Below are positions 55,180 through 64,000 of a stretch of 64,000 nucleotides of DNA, piece after piece. Made by a program: the position numbers and the translations under genes. Source of the stretch: Bacteroidota bacterium (GTDB lineage: Bacteria; Bacteroidota; Ignavibacteria; Ignavibacteriales; Ignavibacteriaceae); contig JAKAGV010000007.1 in the NCBI GenBank assembly GCA_021815405.1, positions 62,001 through 126,000 on the forward strand, given 5' to 3'. Within the stretch, counting starts at the first letter, position 1; each line of letters starts with the position of its first letter. The notes below the pieces were generated by a model. It saw only the letters and a list, made by a program, of their open reading frames with translations. It was not told the DNA's origin and ran no database searches.

Positions 55180-57468
55180 TTATTGAGATAAATAATTTGA
55201 GGATTTTTCTTTTGATCTTGAATAAAGCTTGAGCATAACTTTCTCAGGTGTTAGAGGCGCAGAAAATGAAATATTAATATTAGGTCTAAATGCTTTCATT
55301 GCATTTGCGAGGGCAAAGAAAACTCCAATTCCATACATAAGAGGAGGTTCACCAATAGCTTTTGAATTAAATACACCAGAAGGATTTGTGGAATTTTCAA
55401 GAGGTAATATCAACATTTCTTCAGGTGCAAAATGGATATCCGGTATCTTATAATTGGAAAAAGAATTTGTTGCAAGTTTTCCTTCGTGGTCGAATATAAT
55501 ATCTTCAATTGTAATCCAGCCAAGCCCTTGAACGATTCCACCTTCAGCCTGACCGATGTCTATCTGTTTGTTAAATGACTTGCCGAAGTCATGAACTACT
55601 TTGACTGAATCAATTCTGTAAATTCCTCTTAAGCAGTCAAGAGTAGTTTCTATTATCGCAGTTCCATAAACATGATATGCGAATGCATTTCCTTTTGAAA
55701 TTTCTTTGTCAAAATAAATTCCCGGTGTTGCATATTGAGCTTGAGTTGAAAGGTTTACTCTTTTTAAGAAAGCTGAATTAACGATATCTATCCATTTTGA
55801 TTTAGTCGGATTTCCATTCGAGTATACTATTTCATTTTTTATTTCTAAGAAGGAATTTTCCTTTAAATTCAAATCTTCTTTGGCTGATTTTAATAATCTT
55901 TCAAGCAAAGTATTGCAGGCTATTAGCAAAGCTTTGCCGTTTAAATCAGTGCTGCTGCTGGCTGCGGTAGGTGATGCATTTGCAACTCTTGTTGTATTAG
56001 AAGATTCAATTTTTATCCTGCTGATTTCTACTGAAAAAATTTTTGCGGCAATCTGTCGCAGCTTGGCGTTGATGCCTTGTCCCATTTCCACTGCTGCTGA
56101 AGAGATGCCAACGCTTCCATCAGAATAAATATGTACGAGAACGCTTGCTTGATTCATAAAAGTATTTGTAAAAGAAATCCCAAAGCAGATTGGCATCAAA
56201 GCCATTCCTTTCTTCAGAAGAGTATTTGAAGAATTGAATTTAGCAATTGAATCTTTAATTTCCTTAATCTGAAATTTTGAATCGAGGGACTGCCAGCATA
56301 ACCTAGCAGTGCAGTTAACAGCGTTTTGTCCATAATGAAAGCTGTCACCTTCCTTCAATAAATTTTTTTGTTGGATTACGTCTGGTTCTATTCCCATTGT
56401 TTGTGCAGCCTTAAAAATTGCCGCTTCTATAACGAACATTCCTTGAGGTCCGCCAAAGCCTCTGAAGGCAGTATTAGGTGGAAGGTTGGTTCTGCAGCAT
56501 AAGCCGGTTGCTTTTAGGTTAGGTATAAAATAAGAATTTGCAGCATGGAATAATGTCCTGTCCAAAATTGCAGGTGACAAATCTGCGGCTGCACCAGCAT
56601 TTTGATAGAAAGTAAATTCATAAGCTAAAATTTTCCCATCTTTGTCCAATCCGATTTTGAAGTCCGAAGAATAAGGATGGCGTTTACCAGTAACTCTAAT
56701 ATCTTCTTCACGTGGAAGCACTAATTTTGCCGGACATTTAAGATTGAATGCAGCTAGAGCGGTTATGGCAGCCCATGCATTTGCTTGATCTTCTTTTCCT
56801 CCAAAACCTCCGCCAATTCTTGGGACGTCCACTTCAACTTTATTCATTGGCAGGTCAAGTACTCTTGCAGCTATACGCTGCACTACAGTTGGTCCTTGGG
56901 TTGATGAAAATATTTTTATTCCTTCGCCATCAATTGGAAATGCAAGAGAAACTTGAGTTTCCATATAAATATGTTCTTGTCCGCCGGTCTCAGTTGTCCC
57001 ATCTACAATAACATCGCAATCTTTCCATGCGGTCTCGATATTACCTGAAGAAAATATTTTTGGCGGAATAATTAATTCTCCAGCTGCAAATGCTTCTCTT
57101 GGATCTGTAATTGCTTTCAACTTTTCAATTTCTACTTTTATTTTATTTCTCGCTATTCTAGCGATTAACTGTGTCTCGGCAGCAACCACAGCAACGGGCT
57201 GTCCAACGTAAGTAACTTCATCTTCCGCAAGGAGTAATTCATCTAAGACAATTCCGCCAATCTGATTCTTCCCTGGAATATCTTTGGCAGTAAAAATTTT
57301 TTTAACTCCTGGAACCTTAATCGCTTCATCAAGAATTATTTTTTTGATTTTCCCATGAGCTAATGGCGAAAAAAGTATTGAGAGGTAAACTGTATTTACA
57401 GGTACTGGGATATCATCGATAAATATCGATTCACCACGAACATGCTTAGTCAAGTCAGTGTTTACCAT
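55180..57468 (-). CDS. xdhB: Xanthine dehydrogenase-type molybdenum hydroxylase, large subunit
   Basis: The 762-residue protein holds the molybdenum cofactor. The N-terminal part has SPLAHGKIKKI, GVKKIFTAKDIPGKNQIGG and GQPVAVVAAET. The Mo domain has GGGFGGKEDQA (with the Glu that binds purine in xanthine oxidase), AFRGFGGPQGMFVIEA (with the substrate Arg) and the catalytic Glu in KAIGEPPLMYGIGVFFALANA near the C-terminus. These three positions support purine (hypoxanthine/xanthine) as substrate over aldehydes or CO. It overlaps the small subunit by 7 bases and precedes the carbamate kinase-like gene by 15 bases. No xdhC maturation factor is in the window. Confidence 0.93.
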   Translation of the reverse strand: MVNTDLTKHVRGESIFIDDIPVPVNTVYLSILFSPLAHGKIKKIILDEAIKVPGVKKIFTAKDIPGKNQIGGIVLDELLLAEDEVTYVGQPVAVVAAETQLIARIARNKIKVEIEKLKAITDPREAFAAGELIIPPKIFSSGNIETAWKDCDVIVDGTTETGGQEHIYMETQVSLAFPIDGEGIKIFSSTQGPTVVQRIAARVLDLPMNKVEVDVPRIGGGFGGKEDQANAWAAITALAAFNLKCPAKLVLPREEDIRVTGKRHPYSSDFKIGLDKDGKILAYEFTFYQNAGAAADLSPAILDRTLFHAANSYFIPNLKATGLCCRTNLPPNTAFRGFGGPQGMFVIEAAIFKAAQTMGIEPDVIQQKNLLKEGDSFHYGQNAVNCTARLCWQSLDSKFQIKEIKDSIAKFNSSNTLLKKGMALMPICFGISFTNTFMNQASVLVHIYSDGSVGISSAAVEMGQGINAKLRQIAAKIFSVEISRIKIESSNTTRVANASPTAASSSTDLNGKALLIACNTLLERLLKSAKEDLNLKENSFLEIKNEIVYSNGNPTKSKWIDIVNSAFLKRVNLSTQAQYATPGIYFDKEISKGNAFAYHVYGTAIIETTLDCLRGIYRIDSVKVVHDFGKSFNKQIDIGQAEGGIVQGLGWITIEDIIFDHEGKLATNSFSNYKIPDIHFAPEEMLILPLENSTNPSGVFNSKAIGEPPLMYGIGVFFALANAMKAFRPNINISFSAPLTPEKVMLKLYSRSKEKSSNYLSQ

Positions 57469-58907
57469 ACCAGTTCCTCGGCTTTGATTAAATCCGGAAA
57501 CAATTTATTGAAGTGAGCTAAAATTATTTGCTTTACTAAGATTGTTTTATATTCTGCTGACCCACGCACATCACTTATCGGCGAGATTTCTTGTTCTGCA
57601 ATTTCACAAGCTTCTTTTAAATTAGTTAAGCAGAGCTGCTTTCCATTTAAATATTTGGAGGTTTTTTTTAGCAGCATTGGAAATGGAGCGACTCCACCAG
57701 CTGAAATTGAGATATCAGTAATAATGTTTTGTCTGACATTAATAAGAATTGCAGAGTTCACACTGGCAATATCAAGATATGTTCTTCTTGAAATTTTTTC
57801 AAAATTTATTTTTAATCCTTTCTCAGGGATGCGAAAACTGATTGTCTCAAGTATCTCCTTTGGCTTTTTATCGAATAGTTTATAACCTTTATAAAATTCA
57901 GACATGCTGACTTCTCTTAACTTCCCATCTTCACTAAAATGAAGAATAGAATTTAGTACAAGAAAGAAAATAGTCATGTCCCCGATTGGAGATGCATTTA
58001 TAATATTACCTCCTAAGGTTGCGCGATTTCTGATCTGGGTTGAGCCGAATAAACTGAAATATTCTTTTATATCAGGAAGGATTTTATTTAGAATTGAGGA
58101 TTCACGTATTTCGTTAACAGTAGCAGAAGCACTTATTCGGCACTCGTTATTTTCAATATATATTTTTGGCAATTTGCTATCGGTTTCTATGAAAATTATT
58201 CCTTCGTTTTCAATCTCTTTATTTTTTTGAAGGAAAATATCAGTCCCGCCTGCTGTTACTAATCCATTCGTGATATAATCCTCCTTGGCTTCTTTAGTAA
58301 TATTATTTAACATGTCAGGAATTGAAAGAAAGTATTCCGGAACAATACCATATTGTACCAATTCTTTAGTTCGTTCATTTGCCTGATTAATTTTATTTGA
58401 ATGAAGATCCACAAAATTTATGATAGATCTTTTAATGGAAGCATATCCGGTACAGCGGCATATATTACCATCAATTGCTGCAAGCAATGTTACATAATTT
58501 ATTTTCGAACTTGAAAGAAGGGAACCAGTGAGCGAGACAATGAATCCCGGCGTACAGAATCCGCATTGAATTGCTGATTCATTTATAAATGACTGCTGCA
58601 CCGGATTTAAGTTTTGCTGGTTTAGCCCTTCGATTGTTACTATATGTTTACCAGCAAGTGCACCGATTGGTAAGATACATGAATTGACGGTTTTATAGTT
58701 TACTTGACTGCCGTTCAATTCTCCTATTAGAATTGAGCATGCACCGCAATCGCCTTCTCTACAACTTTCTTTAGTTCCGTTTAGATGGAGTTGTGTGCGA
58801 ATAAAATCCAATGCACTAGCTGCTGGATTTATTTCGGTTGAAATAATTTCATTATTACAAATAAAGTGGATCGTTCTTGCCAATCTGATCCCCGCATTTT
58901 TTTGCAT
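57462..58907 (-). CDS. xdhA: Xanthine dehydrogenase-type hydroxylase, small subunit (2Fe-2S and FAD)
   Basis: The 481-residue subunit joins two [2Fe-2S] clusters with an FAD domain. The first cluster is ESCREGDCGACSILIG plus a later cysteine (NSCILP). The second is QCGFCTPGFIVSL and NICRCTGY. The FAD domain follows (about 210-475): TAGGTDIFLQ, SLFGSTQIRNRATLGGNIINASPIGDM and the SRRTYLDIASVNSAI stretch. This is the XdhA layout of enzymes that split FeS/FAD and Mo subunits. It is the first gene of the minus-strand operon, with its promoter in the 509-base gap shared with the divergent T9SS protein gene. The ATG at 58907 gives a natural start. Confidence 0.93.
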   Translation of the reverse strand: MQKNAGIRLARTIHFICNNEIISTEINPAASALDFIRTQLHLNGTKESCREGDCGACSILIGELNGSQVNYKTVNSCILPIGALAGKHIVTIEGLNQQNLNPVQQSFINESAIQCGFCTPGFIVSLTGSLLSSSKINYVTLLAAIDGNICRCTGYASIKRSIINFVDLHSNKINQANERTKELVQYGIVPEYFLSIPDMLNNITKEAKEDYITNGLVTAGGTDIFLQKNKEIENEGIIFIETDSKLPKIYIENNECRISASATVNEIRESSILNKILPDIKEYFSLFGSTQIRNRATLGGNIINASPIGDMTIFFLVLNSILHFSEDGKLREVSMSEFYKGYKLFDKKPKEILETISFRIPEKGLKINFEKISRRTYLDIASVNSAILINVRQNIITDISISAGGVAPFPMLLKKTSKYLNGKQLCLTNLKEACEIAEQEISPISDVRGSAEYKTILVKQIILAHFNKLFPDLIKAEELVW

Positions 58908-59416
58908 GAAAAATAGTTCTAACTTTTTGAACTTGCAAGCGAAAAGAATTTAAATTTATTATGTGCTTTAGAACCTATTTACCAATTTTTTCTTCTATAA
59001 AGTATTGCCAATTTATAATCTTATCCTTACTTTGAGTTTGCAATTATTATTATGCTTAAAACATTTGAAATACAGGAGATGACAAAAGTAATATTGATTT
59101 AAAGTTATTCCTTTTGTCGGATTATTTTACCTTTAGTCGTTTATATTTGCTGAGGGTAGAATTTTGATTAAGATAATAATTTGTTTTTAGCAAATTTATT
59201 CGAACTAAAAAATTTCTATTTTCATTTCCATCTAGAGTGCGGAAAATCGTCTATCATATTTAACCTTGGATTAGATCAAGTCTAAAAGTGTTTTAGACGC
59301 TGGATGGAAAACGGTTCTGAATTTTTGATTGCGGATCAGAAATAATTTCAATAAAAATTTGATTCCCATAAGTATATGGAATTAATCATTCATTCATTCA
59401 ATAGTGAGGGCAATTT
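58908..59416. promoter_or_regulatory. Divergent 509-bp intergenic region with structured leader for the T9SS protein
   Basis: No gene is seen. It should carry promoters for both xdhA and the large secreted protein. In the last 140 bases there are two hairpins: TCTAAAAGTGTTTTAGA at 59281-59297 and TTCTGA...TCAGAA at 59315-59341. GAGGGCAATTT just before ATG 59417 is the ribosome-binding site. No known riboswitch motif is recognised. Confidence 0.5.
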
Positions 59417-62400
59417 ATGAAAGTCAAATTATACCTTTCGGTTGCATTGCTTACAGCTTTATTAGGATTAGTTTTCGTTACTCCTGTAAAAGCTCAAAGT
59501 CTTCAGGCACCATGGTTACTAGCTCCAAATTTTAATCCATTAGTCAGCACGAACCCAGTTGAATTGACTTGGGAGTATGCGCTTGGTGATACGGCATTAC
59601 CACCATCTGGTGAGACGTATCATGTTCAAGTTTCAACAAGTTCTTCTTTTGCTACTACACTTCTTGATGTATCTGGCTTGACTAATGAATATTATAACGG
59701 GTTCCCAGTTTCAGCATCAACTACTTATTATTGGAGAGTGAGACTTGAATCTGTATCAGATTCATCTTCATGGTCTTCAGGTTGGTTTGGAACAACAGCG
59801 AGCATTACCCCGACTGCAAGTGATACTATTTTTGCTTCAGTCAATTCCATTGGAATGATTTCACCTTCTGGAAGTGTTGCGGTTGCCAGCGGAGGCAGTC
59901 AATCTTTTACATTTTCACCAAGTACAGGATATCATCTTGATAGTTTGTTGGTTGATGGAGTCAAAGTAGATTCTTTGACCAGTTATACTTTTACAAATGT
60001 AACTGTAAACCATACAATTGCGGCTTACTTTAGTATCAACACTTATACTATTACTGTTACTCCCTCAGTTACAAATGGTACCGTTACTGCAACGGGAATT
60101 GTAGATAGTGTTTTAACTGTAAATTATGGTGCAACGCCAACCTTTACTATTACACCAAATGCCGGTTATGAAATATCTTCGATAACTATTAATGGTATGA
60201 CGAATGTACCGGTTACAGATTCTACCGGACAAAATTACACGTTCGCAAGTGTTTCATCCAACCAAACTATAACTGCTTCTTTTATTGTCAGCAACAATTA
60301 TTATGTTGATGGTACTTTAGGAACTGATGATACATTACACGGATCTTCTAAAGGAACCGGCGCGTGGAAAACAATTCAATTTGCTATCGACCATGTTGGT
60401 TCCGGTAAAACTATTAATGTTGCAACCGGTACTTACGATAGTACCTTTTCGGTTTATAAGAAAACTAATTTAACAATAAAAGGAAGCGGTGCCGACAGCG
60501 TTATCATAATTCCTTCTACTCTTATTTCAACTGGAGTTGCGCATAAATATGTTGCGAATACGCAGGCAGTTGTTTTCGTAGATAGTTCTTCAAATATTAA
60601 TTTAGAAGATCTAACAATCAAGAGCGGCTCGGCTGCTCCCGGAAACGGCGGCGCCGATGCAATAGTGTTCTGGAATTCTTCCACCGGCTCAATTAACGGA
60701 AGTAATGTAACCGGAACGTATACGATAAATGGTGACCAGACTGGACAGGGAATTGCAATTGATGCAGGTATTGGAGATACTTCAACAATATCAGTGACAA
60801 ATTCAGTAATTAGTGGATTCCAGAAAAATGGTATTGATGCTCTTAATGGAAATGGTGTTATTAACACCAATCCTGGAGTTATCAATTTAACCGTTAACGG
60901 ATGTACAATTACCGGTGCCGGTCCTACTACCGCCATTACACAAAATGGAATAGTTGTTTGGAACATAGGCGGTGGAAGTGTAATGGGAACCGTTAACAAT
61001 ACTTCATTTTCTGGATTTGATCTGGACACAGCTGCAACTGTCAGCAATTATGCATGCGCAATCCTTACATATGGTACAAGTGCTGCAAACATTATGACTG
61101 TTTCAAATTGTACATTTGGATCAAACATTCAACTTTATATTTCTGCTGTCAGCGGTGCAAATATTGACGCAACAAATAATAATACATTCAATGGCGTTAA
61201 TCCTGCAAGTGCATCCTTGCCACAGTTATTCGCGATCGAAGATAAAATTGATCATAAGCTTGATAATGCAAGTGAAGGTGTTGTTTACGTTAAATCGAAT
61301 AACTTATACGTGAGCAACGATGGGACTAATACTTCAATACAAAATGGTATTGATGCTGCAACTGCTGGTGACACTGTTAATGTTAACGCAGGAAGGAACA
61401 TAGAGAATATAAATATCTCGAAAGATATAACGCTTTCTTCATCAGCAGGTGCTGATACTATTAATGGCTTAATTACAATTGCAAGTGACGGAGTTAATAT
61501 CAATGGCTTTACGATAATTAATCCTTCTGCAAATACCGGCATTTACGCAAACGCCGTTAATAATTTAACAATTGAGAATAATACAATAGACAGTATTGGA
61601 ACAGTGTTATCTAATGGTTCAGCCCAAGCAATTGATATCCATGGTTCTACCATTAATAATATCTCGAATATCACTATATCCGGCAATACTATTTTGAATA
61701 TAGGTAATACCAATCTAATTCATGACTCAACTGCTGGAGGCAGTGCTAAAGGTGTTTATCTTGGTGATACTTCTCCAACAGGAAAAATTAGCAATGTTAT
61801 AATTGAAAACAATAACATTAGCCACATATATGCATCTACTGCTCCATGGATTGGAGGACCTCATTACGGCGGAGGTGCCGGAGCGTATGGAGTTCTTGTT
61901 AATCATGTAGCTCCTAATCTAGTGGTAAAAAATAATAAAATAAGTTATCTGGAAGGATTGTGGGCTCATGGTATCGGGCTTGAAGGCAATACTCAAAACG
62001 CTTCCGTTCAAAGAAATACAATTAGTTATTTAGTAGATCATAAGATTCCTTCGGATGCAGTTGCAGTATTTGTTGATAATACTAATACATCAGCAAATAC
62101 TTTGCATATAAATAATAACAGCTTTGAACATATGATTTACGGCGTAGTAAATACCGATACCGTAAATACTGTTGACGCTACCGAAAACTGGTGGGGTGAT
62201 GCAACAGGACCAAGCATTTCTACAAATCCGGGCGGTCTTGGAGACTCGGTTAGCTTTTATGTTAATTACAGTCCATGGAATACTGGGACTTCCGGATTAT
62301 ATTTTACCAATCAGGTTTCTGTTACCGGTGCAACTTTTACAATTCCTTTTTATATAAGTTCTGACGGAAATAGCTTTAATACTTTGCAGGGCAAGTTTAC

Positions 62401-63637
62401 CTATGATACAACAAAGCTATCATTCCAAGGTGCAACTTATGGTCTAGGGACATTAATAAATGATGAAGGTTGGACAATATTCTTTAGTGAAACTTCACGC
62501 GGAACAATTAGTTTTGCCGGTGTCGGATTAACTCCAATCGACTCAAATGGTTTGTTGTTCAATCTAACTTTTACCATAACCGCTAATAATGCAGGCTCTT
62601 CATCAATTACTGGTAATTATGCTGACTTTTTAGCTGGCGGTAATCAAATATTTGGCAACTCAGGTTCATTTTCCGGAACTGTTACTTATACTCATATTAA
62701 TACCACTTATTTAAGAGGTGATGTTAATCTTGATGGAGCTGTTACTTTAGATGATGCTCTCCTTCTACAAAATAAAATTACTAGTGGTACGCTTAGTACA
62801 TTATCTAATTTGGCAAGACAAAATGCTGACGCTGATTTAAGCAGCGGCAATCCGTCTGCTACGGTTCCTGATACTACTCAATTAACTGCAAATGATATTC
62901 TTTATATTTTGCAGTATGTAATAACTGGATCCTGGCCGACTCCGCCAGTGGCAAACATCGTATCAGCTGCTTTGCAATTCTCTAATGCATCAATCGGAAA
63001 TAATCAATTGCTGCATTTGCCTATTGCAGTCAACAACGCAACCGGAGTTCAAACTCTTGAAGTTACTTTGAGATATAATTCCAAGGAACTGAATTATCAG
63101 ACCTTTGCTCAATTGAAACTAAATAATGGTGATTTGTTAGATGCTCAAAAAATTTCTGATGGAATCGTCAGATTTGTTTACGTTTCAAGGACTCCTAGCA
63201 AAGGGAACATTTTACCTGGTGAGATTGTACTTAAGCTTACCAACGGTATTCCACAATCCGGAAGCATTACAACTACTTACAGCATAAACGGAAGCAAAGA
63301 GCAAACCGGACCTTCGTATAACTTTGGTGTAACTTCGGTCGAAAATACCGTTGTTCCAAAAGAATTTTCTGTAGCGCAGAATTATCCTAATCCGTTTAAC
63401 CCGAGTACAATAATTAACTACGATCTTCCAAAATCTTCTTTCGTTTCTATTAAGATATATGATATGCTTGGTAGGGAAGTAAAAACTTTAGTTAGTTCTG
63501 AAAAACCAGCCGGCTCATATTATGTTCAATGGAACGGAGATAACAACAATGGAGAACACGTTGCCAGCGGTGCTTATATTTATAGAGTGGTTGCTGGTAA
63601 TAATGTTGTTGTTAAAAAAATGTTGTTGCTCAAATAA
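59417..63637 (+). CDS. T9SS-exported beta-helix protein with cohesin-like and dockerin-like modules
   Basis: The 1406-residue protein has a signal peptide (1-26, cleaved after VKA). Domains: FN3-like (about 45-130); two InlB-type divergent repeats (138-207, 208-292); a long right-handed parallel beta-helix (about 294-940) with many NNxI-type repeats and the closing ENWWGDATGPS/YSPW pattern; a cohesin-like beta-sandwich (about 960-1090); a dockerin-like module (1097-1170, first EF loop DVNLDGAVTLDD, second with a longer insert before LTANDILYILQYV); another cohesin-like domain (about 1180-1300); and a T9SS sorting domain (1313-1406, NYPNPFNPST, IKIYDMLGREV, final KKMLLLK). It is probably surface-attached or secreted and may bind or cut polysaccharide. 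Catalytic activity is not evident. Confidence 0.9.
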   Translation: MKVKLYLSVALLTALLGLVFVTPVKAQSLQAPWLLAPNFNPLVSTNPVELTWEYALGDTALPPSGETYHVQVSTSSSFATTLLDVSGLTNEYYNGFPVSASTTYYWRVRLESVSDSSSWSSGWFGTTASITPTASDTIFASVNSIGMISPSGSVAVASGGSQSFTFSPSTGYHLDSLLVDGVKVDSLTSYTFTNVTVNHTIAAYFSINTYTITVTPSVTNGTVTATGIVDSVLTVNYGATPTFTITPNAGYEISSITINGMTNVPVTDSTGQNYTFASVSSNQTITASFIVSNNYYVDGTLGTDDTLHGSSKGTGAWKTIQFAIDHVGSGKTINVATGTYDSTFSVYKKTNLTIKGSGADSVIIIPSTLISTGVAHKYVANTQAVVFVDSSSNINLEDLTIKSGSAAPGNGGADAIVFWNSSTGSINGSNVTGTYTINGDQTGQGIAIDAGIGDTSTISVTNSVISGFQKNGIDALNGNGVINTNPGVINLTVNGCTITGAGPTTAITQNGIVVWNIGGGSVMGTVNNTSFSGFDLDTAATVSNYACAILTYGTSAANIMTVSNCTFGSNIQLYISAVSGANIDATNNNTFNGVNPASASLPQLFAIEDKIDHKLDNASEGVVYVKSNNLYVSNDGTNTSIQNGIDAATAGDTVNVNAGRNIENINISKDITLSSSAGADTINGLITIASDGVNINGFTIINPSANTGIYANAVNNLTIENNTIDSIGTVLSNGSAQAIDIHGSTINNISNITISGNTILNIGNTNLIHDSTAGGSAKGVYLGDTSPTGKISNVIIENNNISHIYASTAPWIGGPHYGGGAGAYGVLVNHVAPNLVVKNNKISYLEGLWAHGIGLEGNTQNASVQRNTISYLVDHKIPSDAVAVFVDNTNTSANTLHINNNSFEHMIYGVVNTDTVNTVDATENWWGDATGPSISTNPGGLGDSVSFYVNYSPWNTGTSGLYFTNQVSVTGATFTIPFYISSDGNSFNTLQGKFTYDTTKLSFQGATYGLGTLINDEGWTIFFSETSRGTISFAGVGLTPIDSNGLLFNLTFTITANNAGSSSITGNYADFLAGGNQIFGNSGSFSGTVTYTHINTTYLRGDVNLDGAVTLDDALLLQNKITSGTLSTLSNLARQNADADLSSGNPSATVPDTTQLTANDILYILQYVITGSWPTPPVANIVSAALQFSNASIGNNQLLHLPIAVNNATGVQTLEVTLRYNSKELNYQTFAQLKLNNGDLLDAQKISDGIVRFVYVSRTPSKGNILPGEIVLKLTNGIPQSGSITTTYSINGSKEQTGPSYNFGVTSVENTVVPKEFSVAQNYPNPFNPSTIINYDLPKSSFVSIKIYDMLGREVKTLVSSEKPAGSYYVQWNGDNNNGEHVASGAYIYRVVAGNNVVVKKMLLLK

Positions 63638-63656
63638 AATACTTACTCAAATCAAT

Positions 63657-63684
63657 TCCCAATTCCGCTAAAACGGAATTGGGA
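63657..63684 (+). terminator. Rho-independent terminator after the T9SS protein gene
   Basis: TCCCAATTCCG pairs perfectly with CGGAATTGGGA (11-bp stem) with a six-base CTAAAA loop, then GTTTGATCTT. A strong intrinsic terminator 20 bases after the stop codon. Confidence 0.85.
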
Positions 63685-63742
63685 GTTTGATCTTCAAGTC
63701 TTAAAAAGATATTTTGATTAAATATTAATACTGGAGAAAATT

Positions 63743-63856
63743 ATGAGTTTGCAAACTATAGTTGTGAGTTCTGTAGTTATGTTTAGTGCTTTTGCAGGAG
63801 TGACATTTTTAGGTGGTTATATATCGTATTATATTAAGAAATCAAAAAGGGATTAA
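63743..63856 (+). CDS. Small single-pass membrane protein (37 residues)
   Basis: ATG at 63743 is preceded by CTGGAGAAAATT, a good ribosome-binding site. The product has one hydrophobic helix (VVSSVVMFSAFAGVTFLGGY) and a basic tail (IKKSKRD), the pattern of a single-pass inner-membrane micropeptide with a positive cytosolic end. It stops 4 bases before the stop codon of the convergent SDR gene. No family recognised. The terminator upstream suggests its own promoter. Confidence 0.55.
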   Translation: MSLQTIVVSSVVMFSAFAGVTFLGGYISYYIKKSKRD

Positions 63857-63860
63857 GAAT

Positions 63861-64000
63861 TTATTTAATAGAATAACCACCGTCAATTACAATATTGGAT
63901 CCTGTTATCCACTTAGCTTCATCACTAAGCAGAAACATTGCAAGATTAGAGACATCTTCAACGCTTCCAATGCCGAGAGGATGCTCTAATTTTATTGTAT
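63861..64000 (-). CDS. Short-chain dehydrogenase/reductase, C-terminal part
   Basis: The minus-strand frame runs from beyond the right edge to the stop at 63861-63863. It encodes the end of a classical SDR: LEHPLGIGSVEDVSNLAMFL, then LSDEAKWITGSNIVIDGGYSIK. The ITGSxxxIDGG pattern is the typical SDR C-terminus. The nucleotide-binding and catalytic regions lie outside, so substrate and cofactor cannot be judged. Confidence 0.88.
   Translation of the reverse strand, partial: TIKLEHPLGIGSVEDVSNLAMFLLSDEAKWITGSNIVIDGGYSIK

Noticed and set aside
58908-59416. Riboswitch upstream of the T9SS protein gene
   Set aside because: Two simple hairpins are visible, but no conserved core of any riboswitch class I know, so only a structured leader is recorded.
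60454-61047. A 197-codon open frame on the minus strand inside the T9SS protein gene
   Set aside because: It lies wholly opposite the beta-helix repeats, whose Thr/Asn/Gly/Ser codon bias keeps the opposite frame open. It has no ribosome-binding site and a low-complexity Pro/Ile/Val composition.

Overview
The window looks like chromosomal sequence of a member of the Ignavibacteria (Bacteroidota/Chlorobi side of the FCB group). This is an inference from: a type IX secretion sorting domain with the NYPNPFNPST signature at the end of a 1406-residue secreted protein; PorQ-like and PorD-like (DUF4835) genes; a DUF6588 outer-membrane protein; low G+C; and a serine palmitoyltransferase of the Bacteroidetes kind. 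Nearly all genes are intact and densely packed. No rRNA, tRNA, CRISPR array or phage was recognised.

Layout. 1-3 kb: the 3' end of a GH127-type glycosidase, an 880-bp gene-free stretch with a degenerate short-period repeat, a D-amino-acid transaminase, and two copies of a ~130-bp MITE-like repeat. 3-7.7 kb: a family B DNA polymerase and two overlapping receiver-adenylate cyclase genes. 7.7-11.6 kb: envelope and secretion genes (HhH beta-barrel, PorQ-like, PorD-like). 11.6-15.5 kb: a probable ceramide locus (GNAT acyltransferase, serine palmitoyltransferase, divergent SDR reductase) and a haem lipoprotein. 15.5-19.3 kb: an accessory island with IS1380 and IS1634 remnants, a YgiD-type dioxygenase lying between two identical ~510-bp IS1634 fragments, and a RelBE/ParDE-like toxin-antitoxin pair. 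19.5-29 kb: beta-carbonic anhydrase, a quinone-oxidoreductase-like MDR enzyme with a Sel1 protein, DUF6588, citrate synthase, CTP synthase and a TPR protein. 29-37.5 kb: purN-purH-mreB-mreC-mreD-mrdA-rodA-pyrF, tightly packed with several TTG starts and overlapping junctions, joining purine/pyrimidine synthesis to the rod-shape elongasome. 37.6-46.3 kb: DUF2851, a DUF151 nuclease-like protein, ETF, ClpS, TypA/BipA, PepD, a SET-domain protein and a lipoprotein.

46.4-53.4 kb is a signalling block: an 1119-residue PAS/GAF sensor with no visible output domain, a LuxR-type regulator whose receiver has lost every phosphorylation residue, and a PAS/GAF histidine kinase. 54-59 kb is a minus-strand operon for a molybdenum hydroxylase (xanthine dehydrogenase small and large subunits) followed by a carbamate-kinase-like gene, suggesting purine breakdown with energy recovery. 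59.4-63.6 kb is a large T9SS-exported beta-helix protein with cohesin- and dockerin-like modules. The window ends in a tiny membrane protein and the 3' end of an SDR gene.

The observations most worth a second look are the pseudo-receiver/outputless-sensor block, the cyclase pair in which one copy lost the transition-state Arg, the cohesin/dockerin T9SS protein, the putative ceramide locus, the xanthine dehydrogenase-carbamate kinase operon, and the identical IS fragments sharing one nonsense codon. I saw no clear multi-gene defence system.
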